Made by a program: the position numbers and the translations under genes
The notes under the pieces: generated by a model
Seen by the model: the letters and a program-made list of their open reading frames with translations, nothing else
What the model was told of the DNA's origin: nothing
Databases searched by the model: none
Assembly (NCBI GenBank): GCA_025060105.1
Contig: JANXCS010000002.1
Span: 62,001 to 126,000, forward strand
Direction of reading: 5' to 3'
Source of the DNA: Pseudothermotoga sp.
GTDB taxonomy: Bacteria > Thermotogota > Thermotogae > Thermotogales > DSM-5069
Length of the DNA: 64,000 nucleotides
Part shown: piece by piece, positions 33,996 through 44,441 of the stretch
Position numbering within the stretch: the stretch's first letter is position 1
Layout: every line of letters starts with the position of its first letter

Positions 33996-34259
33996 TCAGC
34001 TCCTTTCTTCCTCTTCTTCATCTACATCGGACTTCTTGTCGAGTTTCTTCCTGTAAACAATCCTACCTTTGCTGAGATCGTATATCGACAGCTCCACGAC
34101 AACCCTATCTCCGGGAAGAAGTTTTATGAAATTCTTTCTCATTCTTCCAGAGATCTGGGCGAGAACTTTGTGCCCATTATCAAGTTCAACAAGAAACGTA
34201 GCGTTCCTTCGAGCCTCAACAATAGTACCCTCCATTTTGATCACGTCTTCCTTAGGCAT
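33996..34259 (-). CDS. infA: Translation initiation factor IF-1
   Basis: IF-1 binds the 30S A site during initiation. The 87-residue OB-fold protein shows [20 protein letters not shown] and [20 protein letters not shown]. It has an acidic tail ([14 protein letters not shown]) that makes it about 15 residues longer than the usual 72. It lies between map and rpmJ. Confidence 0.96.
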   Translation of the reverse strand: MPKEDVIKMEGTIVEARRNATFLVELDNGHKVLAQISGRMRKNFIKLLPGDRVVVELSIYDLSKGRIVYRKKLDKKSDVDEEEEERS

Positions 34260-34265
34260 AGAACA

Positions 34266-35021
34266 TCACCTCTCGACAACCGTAAGAACTGTAGCTCCAT
34301 CCTCACCAACGAGCACTGTGTGTTCAAAATGAGCACTGCGTTTTCCATCAGCCATGATAACCGTCCAACCATCATCCAGTAACTCTGTTTTCCAGTCACC
34401 TTCGCACACCATAACTTCTATCGCCAACGTCATTCCGGGCAGTAGAACAGCTCCAGTGTGTGGAGTCCCATAGTTTGGTATTTCGGGTTCCTCGTGTAGT
34501 TGTCTTCCTATACCGTGTCCAACATAGTCTCTTATAACATTGAATCCAGCAGTTTCAACAAAGCTTTGTATAGCGTACGATATATCGCCGACTCTGTAAC
34601 CTTTCTTTGCAAAACTGACAGCATTTTCCAAAGCTTGCTTTGCTACCTCCACGAGTTTTCTCCCCGATTCATCAATTTCTCCAACACAGTAAGTTTTAGC
34701 ACCATCCCCATAGTAACCTTCGTAGATCGCACCAACATCCACAGAAACAATGTCTCCTGCCTTGAAAACTTTCCTTTTCAACGGTACCCCGTGTAAAATC
34801 TCTTCATTGATTGACACGCATGTGGCATATTTGTAGCCTCTGTATCCTTTGAAAGCTGGTTTAACTTTGAGTTCCTTGAATTTTTTCATCACAAAATCCT
34901 CCACATCGGCAGCGCTAGCACCTTCCAAAACGATGTCTTTAACTTCTTCTAAAACAATTGCGACAGCTTTGCAAGCAACTTTCATTCTGTCCAATTCTTG
35001 TTTCGATTTGATCCTGATCAA
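34266..35021 (-). CDS. map: Methionine aminopeptidase, type I
   Basis: This enzyme removes the initiator methionine from nascent proteins. The 251-residue single-domain enzyme has the five metal ligands in their contexts: VSVDVGAIYEGYYGD, GHGIGRQLHEEP, AIEVMV and FEHTVLV. The start is TTG overlapping the adk stop (TTGA), behind AGGTGAGACG. Confidence 0.96.
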   Translation of the reverse strand: MIRIKSKQELDRMKVACKAVAIVLEEVKDIVLEGASAADVEDFVMKKFKELKVKPAFKGYRGYKYATCVSINEEILHGVPLKRKVFKAGDIVSVDVGAIYEGYYGDGAKTYCVGEIDESGRKLVEVAKQALENAVSFAKKGYRVGDISYAIQSFVETAGFNVIRDYVGHGIGRQLHEEPEIPNYGTPHTGAVLLPGMTLAIEVMVCEGDWKTELLDDGWTVIMADGKRSAHFEHTVLVGEDGATVLTVVER

Positions 35022-35671
35022 CGTCTCACCTTTCTCAAAGCTTTCAAAGCTTCCTCAACGACTGTTTCATGATTTGCATCGGAATCAAGTTCCAACAGAA
35101 TACCTTTTTGCTTATAATAATCGATCAGCGGTGCCGTTAGTTCATTATAGACTCTAAACCTCTTTCTTACAACGTCTTCTCTATCATCATCTCGTTGATT
35201 CAACTTGATTTTACAATCATCACACAGTTCATCTTCCTTAGGTGGCATGGACAGCAAGTTATAAATTTTACCACACTTCAGGCAAATCCTTCTGCTCGTC
35301 AATCTTTTAACCACCACATCTTCGCTAACTTTCAAGTGCAGCACTGCGTCCAATTTTTTGTTCATCGATTTCAACATCTCATCCAATGCCAAAGCTTGCT
35401 GGAGAGTCCTTGGATAACCATCGAAAATGAAACCGTTCTCGCAGTCCTGTCTGGATATTCTTTCCTTCACAAGCTTGTTGACTATCTCGTCTGGTACGAG
35501 TGCACCGGACTTCAAAATCTGCTCCACTTGCTTACCGAGTTCTGAACCGGACGAAACAGCTTCCCTAAACATATCTCCTGTCGAAATATGAGGAACACCA
35601 AAAAATTTAATCAAGTCCTTCGCAAGAGTACCCTTTCCAGCTCCCGGTGCGCCAAGCAGAACAATCCTCAT
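35018..35671 (-). CDS. adk: Adenylate kinase, zinc-LID form
   Basis: Adenylate kinase interconverts ATP, ADP and AMP. The 217 residues include the P-loop GAPGAGKGTLAKDL (7-20), the AMP site, and a LID with four cysteines (CLKCGKIY and ELCDDCKI) that bind structural zinc, common in thermophiles and Gram-positives. One base separates it from secY, and map overlaps its stop. Confidence 0.97.
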   Translation of the reverse strand: MRIVLLGAPGAGKGTLAKDLIKFFGVPHISTGDMFREAVSSGSELGKQVEQILKSGALVPDEIVNKLVKERISRQDCENGFIFDGYPRTLQQALALDEMLKSMNKKLDAVLHLKVSEDVVVKRLTSRRICLKCGKIYNLLSMPPKEDELCDDCKIKLNQRDDDREDVVRKRFRVYNELTAPLIDYYKQKGILLELDSDANHETVVEEALKALRKVRR

Positions 35672-35672
35672 T

Positions 35673-36953
35673 TCACTTCAATCCTTTCTTCATGAATCCT
35701 TCGTAGTGTCTCATGATCATGTGTGCCTCCATTTGCTGTAAAACATCCAACGCCACACCAACGGCGATCAGTGTTGATGTACCACCTATGACTATGTTGA
35801 CTCTCGTGACTGATTCCACAAAATGAGGCAAGAGCGCTATCACAACCAAAAACACTGCTCCCATGAAAGTGACCCTGTTCAGCACGCGTTGAATATATTC
35901 TTCTGTTGACTTTCCAGGTCTTATACCAGGAATGAAGCCACCATATTTTCTTACGTTTTCTGAAACTTCATGAGGATCAAAAACGACGATGCTATAAAAG
36001 TAAGTAAAGAAGAACACCAAAAGACCGTAAAGTGTTATGTACAGAACATTCCCAGGTGAAAAAATGACACGTAGCCATTGCCAGCCGACCATTTCAGCGA
36101 TTGCCGCTGGTATCATAACAATCGCACTTGCGAATATGATAGGTATCACACCACCCTGATTGACTTTTATAGGAATGTAAGTGGAAGCACCACCATAAAC
36201 ACGCCTTCCAACGACTCGTGTGGCATACTGTATGGCAATCCTGCGTTCTGCCTGTTGAACATAAATGATACCTGCGACAGTTATCACAGCTATTGCGATC
36301 AAGAAAATCCAACCAAATAGATTGAGATTACCGAGTAAAACGCTACCGAAATAACTTGGATACCTCGCCACAATACCTGCAAAGATAAGGATCGATATCC
36401 CATTACCGATACCTTTTTCCGTTATTCTATCGCCGAGCCACAACAGAAACATCGTGCCAGCAAGCATGGACACAGTAGATATGATCACAAACATCATGGG
36501 ATGTAAGTTGTATGCGACGATATCGGGACTCTGTCTCACCAAACTGAACGAAACGATGAATGACTGAAAAGCCCCAAGAACTACTGTCAAATTGCGGGTG
36601 TACTTAGCAAATTTTTTTCGACCTTCTTCACCTTCCCTGAGCATTTCACGAAGTTTGGTTATAACCGAGGACAACAGTTGTAAGACTATCGATGCGTTTA
36701 TATAGGGTGTGACACTCATTGCAAAAATGGAAAAGTTCTCAAGCGCGCCACCAGTGAACACATCATAAAAACTGATTATTCCACCAGCTGCTGCTCCACT
36801 GAAACGTTTGAACGCTTCTGCCCAAGCTTGGATGTTTATGCCAGGTACAGGAATGTAAATTCCTAACCTGAATACAATGAGTGCTAGAAGGGTGAAAATT
36901 ATTCTGTCACGTAATTCAGGTATTCTGAATGCATTCTGGAGGGCTTTCCACAC
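35673..36953 (-). CDS. secY: Protein translocase subunit SecY
   Basis: SecY forms the Sec channel for secretion and membrane insertion. The 426 residues have ten membrane helices, with the plug/TM2 region GGALENFSIFAMSVTPYINA and the C5-loop GFIPGIRPGKSTEEYI. The start is GTG behind GAGGTGATA. secE and secG are not in the window. Confidence 0.97.
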   Translation of the reverse strand: MWKALQNAFRIPELRDRIIFTLLALIVFRLGIYIPVPGINIQAWAEAFKRFSGAAAGGIISFYDVFTGGALENFSIFAMSVTPYINASIVLQLLSSVITKLREMLREGEEGRKKFAKYTRNLTVVLGAFQSFIVSFSLVRQSPDIVAYNLHPMMFVIISTVSMLAGTMFLLWLGDRITEKGIGNGISILIFAGIVARYPSYFGSVLLGNLNLFGWIFLIAIAVITVAGIIYVQQAERRIAIQYATRVVGRRVYGGASTYIPIKVNQGGVIPIIFASAIVMIPAAIAEMVGWQWLRVIFSPGNVLYITLYGLLVFFFTYFYSIVVFDPHEVSENVRKYGGFIPGIRPGKSTEEYIQRVLNRVTFMGAVFLVVIALLPHFVESVTRVNIVIGGTSTLIAVGVALDVLQQMEAHMIMRHYEGFMKKGLK

Positions 36954-36954
36954 G

Positions 36955-37404
36955 TCATATCACCTCTGCCCTTCCTCCGATCGCTTCTATAGCCTTCTTA
37001 GCGCTCTCACTGAAAGCATGGGCTTTCACAATCAATGGCTTAGTCAGTTCCCCATCTCCCAGGATCTTTACCCCATCTTTTATTTTCCTTATCACACCCA
37101 TTTCAAGCAATCTCTCTGGTGTTACCTCCTCACCTGCGTCGAATCTCTCCTCCAAAGTTTTCAAATTTACAATCGCATACTCTCTGTGAACAAAACTGTT
37201 GAAACCCACTTTGGGCAATCTCCTATGCAATGGTGTTTGACCACCCTCGTGCCAAGGATGCACTTTACCACTGCCTCGCGCTTTCTGACCTTTGTTTCCC
37301 CTACCACTGGTCTTACCATGTCCAGAACCAATACCCCTACCTACCCGCTTCGGCTCCTTCATGGAACCTGGTGTCGGTTTGAGGTCTTCTAGTCTCAGCG
37401 TCAT
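36955..37404 (-). CDS. rplO: 50S ribosomal protein L15
   Basis: L15 is a late 50S assembly protein. The 149 residues contain the glycine-rich N-terminus [19 protein letters not shown] and the C-terminal [19 protein letters not shown]. It lies three bases after rpmD and one base before the secY start region. Confidence 0.97.
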   Translation of the reverse strand: MTLRLEDLKPTPGSMKEPKRVGRGIGSGHGKTSGRGNKGQKARGSGKVHPWHEGGQTPLHRRLPKVGFNSFVHREYAIVNLKTLEERFDAGEEVTPERLLEMGVIRKIKDGVKILGDGELTKPLIVKAHAFSESAKKAIEAIGGRAEVI

Positions 37405-37407
37405 GGT

Positions 37408-37599
37408 TCATTCCTCCTCCGAAATTTCGACTACTTTGACCAGATGTTTGACTTTCTCAAGCATACCGAGTATCTGGGGTGTCTTAGGTTTAACAACTCT
37501 ATCGTGTAACTTTTTCAAACCTAAAGCTTTCACGGTAGCCCTTTGATCGTACTTATAACCTATGGGACTTCTAACAAGTTCCACAACGATCTTCGTCAT
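37408..37599 (-). CDS. rpmD: 50S ribosomal protein L30
   Basis: This 63-residue protein has the L30 core: [20 protein letters not shown], then [20 protein letters not shown]. It lies between rpsE and rplO with three-base gaps on each side. Confidence 0.96.
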   Translation of the reverse strand: MTKIVVELVRSPIGYKYDQRATVKALGLKKLHDRVVKPKTPQILGMLEKVKHLVKVVEISEEE

Positions 37600-37602
37600 G
37601 AC

Positions 37603-38142
37603 TCAAGCCCCCTTTTTTGCGCCACGGATAACTTGACCAATACTGAGGTCCCTCAATTTTGAGGCTTTTTCTGGTGGTACCAAGCTTTTCAAAGCCTTCA
37701 CAGTTGCGAGAGCTAGATTCACTGGATTCGTCGAACCAAGAGCTTTTGTCAGAACGTTCTGCACTCCCGCAAGTTCAACGACGGCTCTTACAACGGAACC
37801 AGCTATTATTCCCGTACCCGGTGCAGCGGGTTTCAACAAGATGACGGATGCATCTTGCTTTGCCGTAACTTCATGGGGAATCGTTCCCCTGTATAGTGGA
37901 ACGTCAACCAAAGATGATCGAGCAGCACTTAAAGCTTTTCTGATCGCATCTGGAACTTCACGAGCTTTACCTATACCGACTCCCACTTTGCCTTTTCTGT
38001 TTCCAACAACAGCGAGAACTCTGAAACTGAGAGTTTTCCCACCCTTTGTGACTTTAGCTGTTCTTCTTATCTCAACGATGCGTTCCTCAAACTCTTCGGA
38101 CTCTCTCTTTACAACTTCTTCTTCCAGTATTTCATCTACCAT
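37603..38142 (-). CDS. rpsE: 30S ribosomal protein S5
   Basis: S5 contributes to decoding fidelity on the 30S body. The 179 residues begin with a Glu-rich extension (about 1-25), then [40 protein letters not shown] and the C-terminal [19 protein letters not shown]. It is in the standard place between rplR and rpmD. Confidence 0.97.
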   Translation of the reverse strand: MVDEILEEEVVKRESEEFEERIVEIRRTAKVTKGGKTLSFRVLAVVGNRKGKVGVGIGKAREVPDAIRKALSAARSSLVDVPLYRGTIPHEVTAKQDASVILLKPAAPGTGIIAGSVVRAVVELAGVQNVLTKALGSTNPVNLALATVKALKSLVPPEKASKLRDLSIGQVIRGAKKGA

Positions 38143-38159
38143 TTTTCACTCACACCTCC

Positions 38160-38528
38160 TCAAAATTCCAATCCGGCTTCTCTCGCAGCATCCGCTAATG
38201 CCTTGATCCTACCGTGATACTTGAAGCCTCCACGATCGAAGACAACCTTTTTGATACCCAAATTCAAGGCACGCTGTGCTATCAATCTTCCAACTTCCCT
38301 TGCTGCTTCGATACCATAAGTTTTAGTGAGCTTGTTACGAAGTTCTTTGTCAAGTGTCGAAGCTGCAACAAGCGTGTGGCCCTTACTATCGTCAATTATC
38401 TGGGCATAAATATGCTTTTCACTCCTGAAAACCGACAGGCGGGGTCTTTCAGATGTTCCCCTGACTTTTTTTCTTATTCTTAAATGTCTTTTAATCCTAC
38501 TTAGATTTCGATCCTCTTTTTTTATCAC
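38160..38528 (-). CDS. rplR: 50S ribosomal protein L18
   Basis: L18 helps deliver 5S rRNA to the 50S subunit. The 122 residues show [19 protein letters not shown] and a conserved C-terminus [20 protein letters not shown]. The start is GTG behind AAGGGGG. Confidence 0.96.
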   Translation of the reverse strand: MIKKEDRNLSRIKRHLRIRKKVRGTSERPRLSVFRSEKHIYAQIIDDSKGHTLVAASTLDKELRNKLTKTYGIEAAREVGRLIAQRALNLGIKKVVFDRGGFKYHGRIKALADAAREAGLEF

Positions 38529-38542
38529 ACCGAATGCCCCCT

Positions 38543-39097
38543 TTATGCTTTCTTTCCTTCCTTCTTTCTCACAACTTCATCTTTGTACTTGATACCCTTT
38601 CCAGTATAAACGTTCACTTCTCTGTAAGACCTGATCTGTGCGGCAAACTGACCAACCTTTTGTTTGTCGGGCCCTTTCACAACAACAATGTTCGGTGCAG
38701 GTGTTTCGACAGTGATTCCGGCCGGTGCCTCGAGTACCACAGGATGTGTGTATCCAACTTGAAGCGTTAACTTATTACCCTGCGCCTGTGCTCTGTAACC
38801 GACTCCTATGATTTCGAGCTGTTTTTCAAAACCGTTGGTAACACCGACCACCATGTTTTTGATTAAAGACCAATAAGTTCCTTGAAACATCTTGAGAACG
38901 CGTTTCATGGACTTTCTTATCAACATCTCTTCGTTCTGCTTGACCCAGATCTTGTTGTCCTCTATTTCAATTTGCACGTAAGGAGATAATTTTTGAGATA
39001 GTGTTCCTTTAGGACCTTTGACCATTATCGCGTCAGATTGGATTTGAACGCTGACGCCTGCAGGTACAATTATGGGTCTCTTTGCGAGCTTCGACAT
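38543..39097 (-). CDS. rplF: 50S ribosomal protein L6
   Basis: L6 lies near the GTPase-associated centre. The 184 residues form two L6 repeats, with [20 protein letters not shown] and the C-terminal [20 protein letters not shown]. It lies between rpsH and rplR. Confidence 0.97.
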   Translation of the reverse strand: MSKLAKRPIIVPAGVSVQIQSDAIMVKGPKGTLSQKLSPYVQIEIEDNKIWVKQNEEMLIRKSMKRVLKMFQGTYWSLIKNMVVGVTNGFEKQLEIIGVGYRAQAQGNKLTLQVGYTHPVVLEAPAGITVETPAPNIVVVKGPDKQKVGQFAAQIRSYREVNVYTGKGIKYKDEVVRKKEGKKA

Positions 39098-39109
39098 GTC
39101 CTCACCTCC

Positions 39110-39514
39110 TCACCATATGTAAGCAATGATTTCTCCACCGACTCCCATTTCCCTAGCTTCTTTGTCCGTTACAACACCCTTAGAGGTCGTTAGTATGGCT
39201 ATTCCCAAACCGTTCTTGACCTTAGGTAACTCTTCTCTCGTGACATAGATGCGTCTGCCAGGTTTGGATACCCTCACGATGCCATGAATGACCCTCTCAC
39301 GGTTCTTTCTCAATCCTTTGTACTTCATATATATCCTCAGGATACCTTGTTTACCATCTTCGATATATTTGTAGTCCTGAATGAAACCTTCACGCTTGAG
39401 TATCTCGCATATCGCACGCTTTAAATTCGATGCTGGCACATCTACGTATTCTTTAAACACAACATTGGCGTTCCTGATTCGCGTGAGCATATCGGCTATC
39501 GGGTCGCTCCACAT
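39110..39514 (-). CDS. rpsH: 30S ribosomal protein S8
   Basis: S8 binds helix 21 of 16S rRNA. The 134 residues begin [15 protein letters not shown] and end in [20 protein letters not shown] plus the terminal GGEIIAYIW. In some bacteria S8 represses this operon by binding its mRNA; I see no convincing mimic of its site here. Confidence 0.97.
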   Translation of the reverse strand: MWSDPIADMLTRIRNANVVFKEYVDVPASNLKRAICEILKREGFIQDYKYIEDGKQGILRIYMKYKGLRKNRERVIHGIVRVSKPGRRIYVTREELPKVKNGLGIAILTTSKGVVTDKEAREMGVGGEIIAYIW

Positions 39515-39529
39515 TGTTCTCCCTCCTCT

Positions 39530-39715
39530 TCACCAACTTGCCTTCTTGACTCCAGGGAGCTTACCTTCCAGTGCCATCTTCCTGAAACAAACCCTACACA
39601 AACCGAATTCTCTGTAAACAGATTTTGCTCTACCACACATAACACACCTTGTGTACTCACGCACCTTAAATTTCTTTGGTTTTTTCCATCTTTCTATCAA
39701 TCCTTTTCTCGGCAT
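39530..39715 (-). CDS. rpsN: 30S ribosomal protein S14, type Z
   Basis: This 61-residue protein is the short zinc-binding form of S14, with [10 protein letters not shown] and [11 protein letters not shown] providing four cysteines. It lies between rplE and rpsH. Confidence 0.97.
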   Translation of the reverse strand: MPRKGLIERWKKPKKFKVREYTRCVMCGRAKSVYREFGLCRVCFRKMALEGKLPGVKKASW

Positions 39716-39728
39716 CTATATCTCCTCC

Positions 39729-40277
39729 TCACTTTCTGAACGGTAGACCTAACAATTCTAAAAGCCTTTTCGCTTCCCTATCAGTTTTTGCTGTTGTGAC
39801 AATTGTGATGTCCATACCCTGGACGCGGGTGGCTTGATCGGGTGTAATCTCAGGGAAAACAAATTGCTCGCTCAAACCGAAACTATAGTTTCCTCTACCA
39901 TCGAACGAGTCTGGATTCAACCCTCTGAAGTCCCTCACCTTTGGTAAAGCAATATTGGCAAGTTTGTAGAGAAAATTCCACATTCTCAGTCCACGGAGTG
40001 TTACTTTTAAACCTATGTTCATACCTTTTCTTATCTTGAAGTTTGAAATGCTCTTCTTTGCTTTTGTAATAACGGGCCTCTGACCTGCGATGACCGCAAG
40101 TTCATTCATATGCTTGGTCAACAGATCAGCATTTCTAGCACCCTCACCAATACCCATGTTTATGACTATCTTTTCAAGTTTTGGAACTTCATGAATGTTT
40201 TTGTATCCAAATTCTTTCATCAATATCGGTACTATCTCTTTCTGATATTTCTCCTTCAAAGGCATATACTGAGCCAT
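39729..40277 (-). CDS. rplE: 50S ribosomal protein L5
   Basis: L5 binds 5S rRNA and contacts P-site tRNA. The ATG at 40277 ([12 protein letters not shown]) is preferred because GAGGAGG lies nine bases upstream; an earlier ATG (40295) overlaps that site. The 182 residues include [31 protein letters not shown] and [17 protein letters not shown]. Confidence 0.97.
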   Translation of the reverse strand: MAQYMPLKEKYQKEIVPILMKEFGYKNIHEVPKLEKIVINMGIGEGARNADLLTKHMNELAVIAGQRPVITKAKKSISNFKIRKGMNIGLKVTLRGLRMWNFLYKLANIALPKVRDFRGLNPDSFDGRGNYSFGLSEQFVFPEITPDQATRVQGMDITIVTTAKTDREAKRLLELLGLPFRK

Positions 40278-40291
40278 CTTCTGATTCCTCC

Positions 40292-40609
40292 TCATACTTT
40301 ATCAACAATCTCACCGCACTTCTTGCAATATCTCACTTTTGTACCATCCTCTAAAAATTTCATACCAACGCGCGTTGGTTTGTCACAGCTTGGGCACACT
40401 ACCATTACTTTGCAAGCGTAAATCGGTGCTTCCCGTTCGATAATACCGCCTTCCCTCAACTGAGGGATCGGTCTTTGATGCCTCTTGACCATGTTGACTC
40501 CCTGAACTACAACTTTATTTTCTTTCGGAATAACCCTGAGAACTTTTCCTCTTTTACCTTTGTCCTTACCTGAAATGACTTGAACTAAATCATCACGTTT
40601 AATGCGCAT
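40292..40609 (-). CDS. rplX: 50S ribosomal protein L24
   Basis: L24 is one of the first proteins to bind 23S rRNA. The 105 residues start with the KOW motif ([20 protein letters not shown]). They end in a four-cysteine zinc-ribbon-like segment ([10 protein letters not shown] and [10 protein letters not shown]). Its stop overlaps the non-functional upstream ATG of rplE. Confidence 0.96.
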   Translation of the reverse strand: MRIKRDDLVQVISGKDKGKRGKVLRVIPKENKVVVQGVNMVKRHQRPIPQLREGGIIEREAPIYACKVMVVCPSCDKPTRVGMKFLEDGTKVRYCKKCGEIVDKV

Positions 40610-40622
40610 GAATTTTCACCTC

Positions 40623-40991
40623 TCAAAGGACCTCTGGTGCCAGAGATACGATCTTCATGTAACCTTTCTCACGGATTTCTCTGGCTACTGGCCCAAAAAC
40701 TCGAGTCCCTCTTGGTTCATTGAATTTATCCAACAACACGGCAGCGTTGTCATCGAATCTTATGTATGTTCCATCGGGTCTTCTTATGGGCTTCCGTGTT
40801 CTAACGATGACTGCCTTTACAACTTCTCCTTTCTTGATCCCTGTGTTGGGAATGACATCCCTGACGGAACATACGACCACGTCTCCTACGGTACCATATT
40901 TCTTATGATAACCACCGAGAACCCTTATGACTCTCAAAACTTTCGCACCAGAATTATCCGCGACGTTGAGATAAGTTTCTGTTTGAATCAT
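40623..40991 (-). CDS. rplN: 50S ribosomal protein L14
   Basis: L14 forms an inter-subunit bridge. The 122 residues include [20 protein letters not shown] and [20 protein letters not shown]. The ATG overlaps the rpsQ stop (ATGA). Confidence 0.97.
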   Translation of the reverse strand: MIQTETYLNVADNSGAKVLRVIRVLGGYHKKYGTVGDVVVCSVRDVIPNTGIKKGEVVKAVIVRTRKPIRRPDGTYIRFDDNAAVLLDKFNEPRGTRVFGPVAREIREKGYMKIVSLAPEVL

Positions 40992-41275
40992 ATTTGCTCA
41001 CTCTCCTCAACCCCGGGCATTTTTTCAGTCTGATAGCCTCGCTGGAGTATCTCCACAACTCTCCATCTTTTAGTTTTACTCAGAGGTCTCGTTTCTTCTA
41101 TGAGAACAACATCTCCAACTTTGCAGGTATTATTTTCATCGTGAACGTGGTATTTCTTAGATCTCTCTATGTGTTTCTTGTAATCGGGATGCTCGAATCT
41201 CCTGGTGACTTTGACCACAACTGTCTTATCCATTTTGTCACTGACCACAACACCTATCAATCGTTTCTTTGGCAT
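40988..41275 (-). CDS. rpsQ: 30S ribosomal protein S17
   Basis: S17 is an early-binding 30S protein with an OB fold. The 95 residues contain [20 protein letters not shown] and [20 protein letters not shown], followed by a short charged extension. Confidence 0.97.
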   Translation of the reverse strand: MPKKRLIGVVVSDKMDKTVVVKVTRRFEHPDYKKHIERSKKYHVHDENNTCKVGDVVLIEETRPLSKTKRWRVVEILQRGYQTEKMPGVEESEQI

Positions 41276-41281
41276 CGTTGA

Positions 41282-41482
41282 TTACCTCCTTACTCCCAGT
41301 TCTCGTTCACGAAGTATTGTCTTGATCCTTGCTATATCTCTTTTGGTTTCCTCTATTAGAGATGTATTTCTCAATTGCCCCATTGCTAATTGAAATCTCA
41401 GTTCCATGAGTTGCCTCTTTTTTTCATCCAACAGCTTTTTCAATTCTTCATCAGTATAGTTTCTGATATCACTTGCTCTCAT
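41282..41482 (-). CDS. rpmC: 50S ribosomal protein L29
   Basis: This 66-residue helical hairpin protein of the exit-tunnel rim reads [20 protein letters not shown] and [20 protein letters not shown]. The ATG overlaps the rplP stop. Confidence 0.97.
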   Translation of the reverse strand: MRASDIRNYTDEELKKLLDEKKRQLMELRFQLAMGQLRNTSLIEETKRDIARIKTILRERELGVRR

Positions 41483-41907
41483 ACGGCTTCACCCCCGAAA
41501 GAAGTCCTCGAAACTATCTTGGTTGGGATTGGCAACTTACTAGCAGCATACTCGAGGGCTTGCCTAGCGGTTTGCTCATCGACACCTGCGATTTCGTATA
41601 AAATTTTGCCAGGTCTAACTGGACAGACCCAGCCTTCAACGTTACCCTTCCCTTTACCCATCCTTGACTCAGCAGGTTTCTTGGTGTAAGGTTTATCTGG
41701 AAAAACTCTGATCCAGAGTTTTCCACCTTTTTTTAACACCCTCATGATGGCTATCCTACCAGCTTCAATCTGCTGAGCTGTGACCCAGGAAGGCGCAAGA
41801 GCTTTCAAACCCCACTCACCAAAAGCAACTGTTGTTCCACCCTTCGCCTCACCTTTGATTCTTCCTCGTTGTTGCTTTCTGTATTTGACTCTTTTTGGCA
41901 TCAACAT
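41479..41907 (-). CDS. rplP: 50S ribosomal protein L16
   Basis: L16 shapes the A-site tRNA environment. The 142 residues include [39 protein letters not shown] and [17 protein letters not shown]. The ATG at 41907 is at good spacing (about seven) from GGAGG; a second ATG two codons on is an alternative. Confidence 0.97.
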   Translation of the reverse strand: MLMPKRVKYRKQQRGRIKGEAKGGTTVAFGEWGLKALAPSWVTAQQIEAGRIAIMRVLKKGGKLWIRVFPDKPYTKKPAESRMGKGKGNVEGWVCPVRPGKILYEIAGVDEQTARQALEYAASKLPIPTKIVSRTSFGGEAV

Positions 41908-41925
41908 CTTGTTCCCTCCTCATTT

Positions 41926-42555
41926 TTAGATCTGCACATCACCTTTGTATATCCAAACTTTAACACCGATCGTACCATACTTCGTTTCAGCTCTAGCTGT
42001 TCCGTAATCTACCACCGCCCTCACCTTTTGCAACGGGAGTCGACCTCTCAAATACCATTCGCGTCTTGCTATTTCAGCACCAGCCAGACGACCAGAAACC
42101 ATCGTCTTGATTCCAACAGCACCTTTACGAATCGCATCGGAAATAGCCCTCTTCATTGCACGCTTGTATGATGCCCTTTTCTCAATTCTAGTTGCTATAC
42201 TTTCGGCCACAAGTTGTGCATCAAGCTCGGGCGTTTTTACTTCTTCAACATTCACAACAACTCTTCTGTTGAGCTTCTTTTCAAGCTCTTCTCTTAATTT
42301 ACCGATCTCAGTACCCTTCTTACCTATGATGACACCAGGACGCGCAGTTCTAATAACCACCGTGACAGTTTCATTGTCAGGTCGTTCTATGAAAACCTCA
42401 CTTATACCAGCTTGAATGTACATTGACTTAACCATCTTCCTTATCTCTTCGTCTTCTCTAAGCCATGAACTGTAGTTCTTCTCATTGAACCAGCGTGCTT
42501 GCCAGTTTGATGTGATGCCCAGTCTGAATCCTCTCGGATGCACTTTCTGACCCAC
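41926..42555 (-). CDS. rpsC: 30S ribosomal protein S3
   Basis: S3 forms part of the mRNA entry tunnel. The 209 residues begin [14 protein letters not shown] and hold a KH domain ([20 protein letters not shown]). The C-terminal domain shows [20 protein letters not shown]. Confidence 0.97.
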   Translation of the reverse strand: MGQKVHPRGFRLGITSNWQARWFNEKNYSSWLREDEEIRKMVKSMYIQAGISEVFIERPDNETVTVVIRTARPGVIIGKKGTEIGKLREELEKKLNRRVVVNVEEVKTPELDAQLVAESIATRIEKRASYKRAMKRAISDAIRKGAVGIKTMVSGRLAGAEIARREWYLRGRLPLQKVRAVVDYGTARAETKYGTIGVKVWIYKGDVQI

Positions 42556-42573
42556 CGTATCACCTCTCTAGAT

Positions 42574-42981
42574 TTAGTCTTTGCTTTTCACAACTACTGT
42601 TATGTGGCACATCCGCCTTTGGATTATATCCGCTCTTCCCCTACCGCGTATCCAAATTCTTTTCATCCTTGGACCATCATCCACAACACAGTGAGAAATG
42701 TAAAGGCCATCTCTACTGAGTTTCGCATTGTTCTCAGCGTTGGCCACAGCTGACTTCAGGACTTTCTCGATGATTCTCGCAGCTTTTTTGGGAGACATTT
42801 GAAGAATTTGGAAAGCTTCATCGACACTTTTACCTTTTATAGCATTCACTACACAGCGAGCTTTTCTTGGTGATAATCTCACGTACTTGGCAACAGCACG
42901 TGCTTCCTTCGTCTCAACTTCTTCACGTTGCTTTTGCTGAACAGATCGTTTAGGCCTTCTAACTTGATTCTCAGTAGGCAT
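42574..42981 (-). CDS. rplV: 50S ribosomal protein L22
   Basis: L22 lines the exit tunnel. The 135 residues have a charged N-terminal extension ([20 protein letters not shown]) ahead of [20 protein letters not shown] and the tunnel beta-hairpin region [20 protein letters not shown]. Confidence 0.97.
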   Translation of the reverse strand: MPTENQVRRPKRSVQQKQREEVETKEARAVAKYVRLSPRKARCVVNAIKGKSVDEAFQILQMSPKKAARIIEKVLKSAVANAENNAKLSRDGLYISHCVVDDGPRMKRIWIRGRGRADIIQRRMCHITVVVKSKD

Positions 42982-42996
42982 AGACTTGTTCCCTCC

Positions 42997-43284
42997 TCAC
43001 TTGACTTGACCTTTAGAGGCTACTTTTTTGTCCGCGTGACCTCCAAATCTCCGTGTCAGTGCGAACTCACCGAGCCTGTGGCCAACCATATTTTCTGTTA
43101 TGTATATGGGTATGTGTTTCAAGCCATTGTGAACAGCTATCGTGTGCCCTACCATTTCAGGCACTATGGTGGAAGCCCTGCTCCAAGTCTTTATGATCTT
43201 TTTCTCGCCAGTTTCATTGAGCATCCTTATTTTCTTTAACAATTTTGGATCAACATACGGTCCTTTCTTCTTCGATCGGGACAC
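42997..43284 (-). CDS. rpsS: 30S ribosomal protein S19
   Basis: S19 lies in the 30S head beside S13. The GTG at 43284 ([16 protein letters not shown]) is chosen because GGAGGTG precedes it at proper spacing; an upstream ATG (43308) overlaps rplB and lacks a site. The 95 residues include [20 protein letters not shown] and the conserved [17 protein letters not shown]. Confidence 0.97.
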   Translation of the reverse strand: MSRSKKKGPYVDPKLLKKIRMLNETGEKKIIKTWSRASTIVPEMVGHTIAVHNGLKHIPIYITENMVGHRLGEFALTRRFGGHADKKVASKGQVK

Positions 43285-43297
43285 GAAAACACCTCCT

Positions 43298-44125
43298 TCA
43301 GACTTCATTGCGCCTGCGGACTATGAATTTGTCCGATGGTCTTCTGCCTCTTCTAGTCTTGTATCCCTTGCATGGTACACCCCAAGGAGTTACTGGATGC
43401 TGACCTTTACCCCTTCCTTCCCCACCACCCATTGGATGATCCACGGGATTCATCACCATACCTCTTACATGCGGCCTTCTGCCTTTCCAACGTGGTCTTC
43501 CGGCTTTGCCATCAACCTCGTTCTTGTGGTCCTCATTGCCGACCACACCTATAGTGGCATAACATTTTATGTGAATTTTTCGCAATTCGCCGGATGGCAT
43601 TCTTAAAAGGGCGTAATCTCCTTCCTTCGCCATCAATTGACAGGCAACACCAGCCGAGCGAGCAATCTTTCCACCGGAGCCCGGTTTGATTTCCACGTTG
43701 TGTATCATCGTTCCAAGGGGTATTTTCTCGAGAGGAAGCGCATTACCAACTCTTATTTCAGCCTCGGGTCCAGCCATGATGGTGTCTCCGACCTGAAGAC
43801 CATTGGGAGCCAGAATGTACCTTTTCTCTCCATCAGCGTAGATAAGCAACGCTATCCTCGCGGTTCTGTTCGGGTCATATTCAATGGACACAACCCTGGC
43901 GGGTATACCTATCTTGTCACGCTTAAAATCGATAATCCTATACCTGCGCTTGTGACCTCCTCCGCGAAATCTCACCGTCGTATGACCGTGATGGTTTCTC
44001 CCACCAGTTTTCTTGATGGGTACCAGTAAGGATTTCTCAGGTTCTCCTTTGGTTATTTCCGAGAAATCAGGAATCACCATGAATCTCCGGCCGGGCGTGA
44101 TCGGTTTGAACTTCTTTAGACCCAT
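43298..44125 (-). CDS. rplB: 50S ribosomal protein L2
   Basis: L2 supports the peptidyl transferase centre and subunit joining. The 275 residues include [20 protein letters not shown] and [20 protein letters not shown]. The functionally important His of VDHP is retained. The second His of the common DHPHGGGEG string is Met here, a change I believe is shared by Thermotoga. Confidence 0.97.
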   Translation of the reverse strand: MGLKKFKPITPGRRFMVIPDFSEITKGEPEKSLLVPIKKTGGRNHHGHTTVRFRGGGHKRRYRIIDFKRDKIGIPARVVSIEYDPNRTARIALLIYADGEKRYILAPNGLQVGDTIMAGPEAEIRVGNALPLEKIPLGTMIHNVEIKPGSGGKIARSAGVACQLMAKEGDYALLRMPSGELRKIHIKCYATIGVVGNEDHKNEVDGKAGRPRWKGRRPHVRGMVMNPVDHPMGGGEGRGKGQHPVTPWGVPCKGYKTRRGRRPSDKFIVRRRNEV

Positions 44126-44138
44126 CTAAATTCCTCCT

Positions 44139-44441
44139 TCACTGCTGGACTTCCAGCTCTTTAATAACATGGCCCTCTTTCAACGTGACGATAGCTTTTT
44201 TCCAACGTCTAGTGTCCCCTTCGAATAAACCTCTGCGTTTGGGTTTTGGTTTCATCAGAAGAATATTCACTTTCTCAACTTTGACATTGAACAATTTTTC
44301 CACAGCATTTCTAACTTGGTGCTTGTTCGCTTTGAGATTGACTTCGAAAACATATTTTCTATTCTCTCTGGCAAGAGTGGTTTTTTCAGTTACCATGGGT
44401 CTAATAATTACGTCGTATGGCGTGAGCTTTCCTTGGCTCAT
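44139..44441 (-). CDS. rplW: 50S ribosomal protein L23
   Basis: L23 at the tunnel exit docks trigger factor and SRP. The ATG at 44441 overlaps the rplD stop (ATGA) and follows GGAGGTG; longer in-frame starts lie inside rplD. The 100 residues include [40 protein letters not shown] and [19 protein letters not shown]. Confidence 0.97.
   Translation of the reverse strand: MSQGKLTPYDVIIRPMVTEKTTLARENRKYVFEVNLKANKHQVRNAVEKLFNVKVEKVNILLMKPKPKRRGLFEGDTRRWKKAIVTLKEGHVIKELEVQQ

Noticed and set aside
33585-34382. A 265-codon open frame on the + strand opposite rpsM, rpmJ, infA and map
   Set aside because: It lies entirely antisense to four conserved genes, has no ribosome-binding site of the usual strength here, and its protein resembles no family; it is a by-product of codon use on the other strand.
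43142-43606. A 154-codon + strand frame across rpsS and rplB
   Set aside because: It is antisense to two certain ribosomal genes and its Cys/His/Ser-rich composition is typical of shadow frames.
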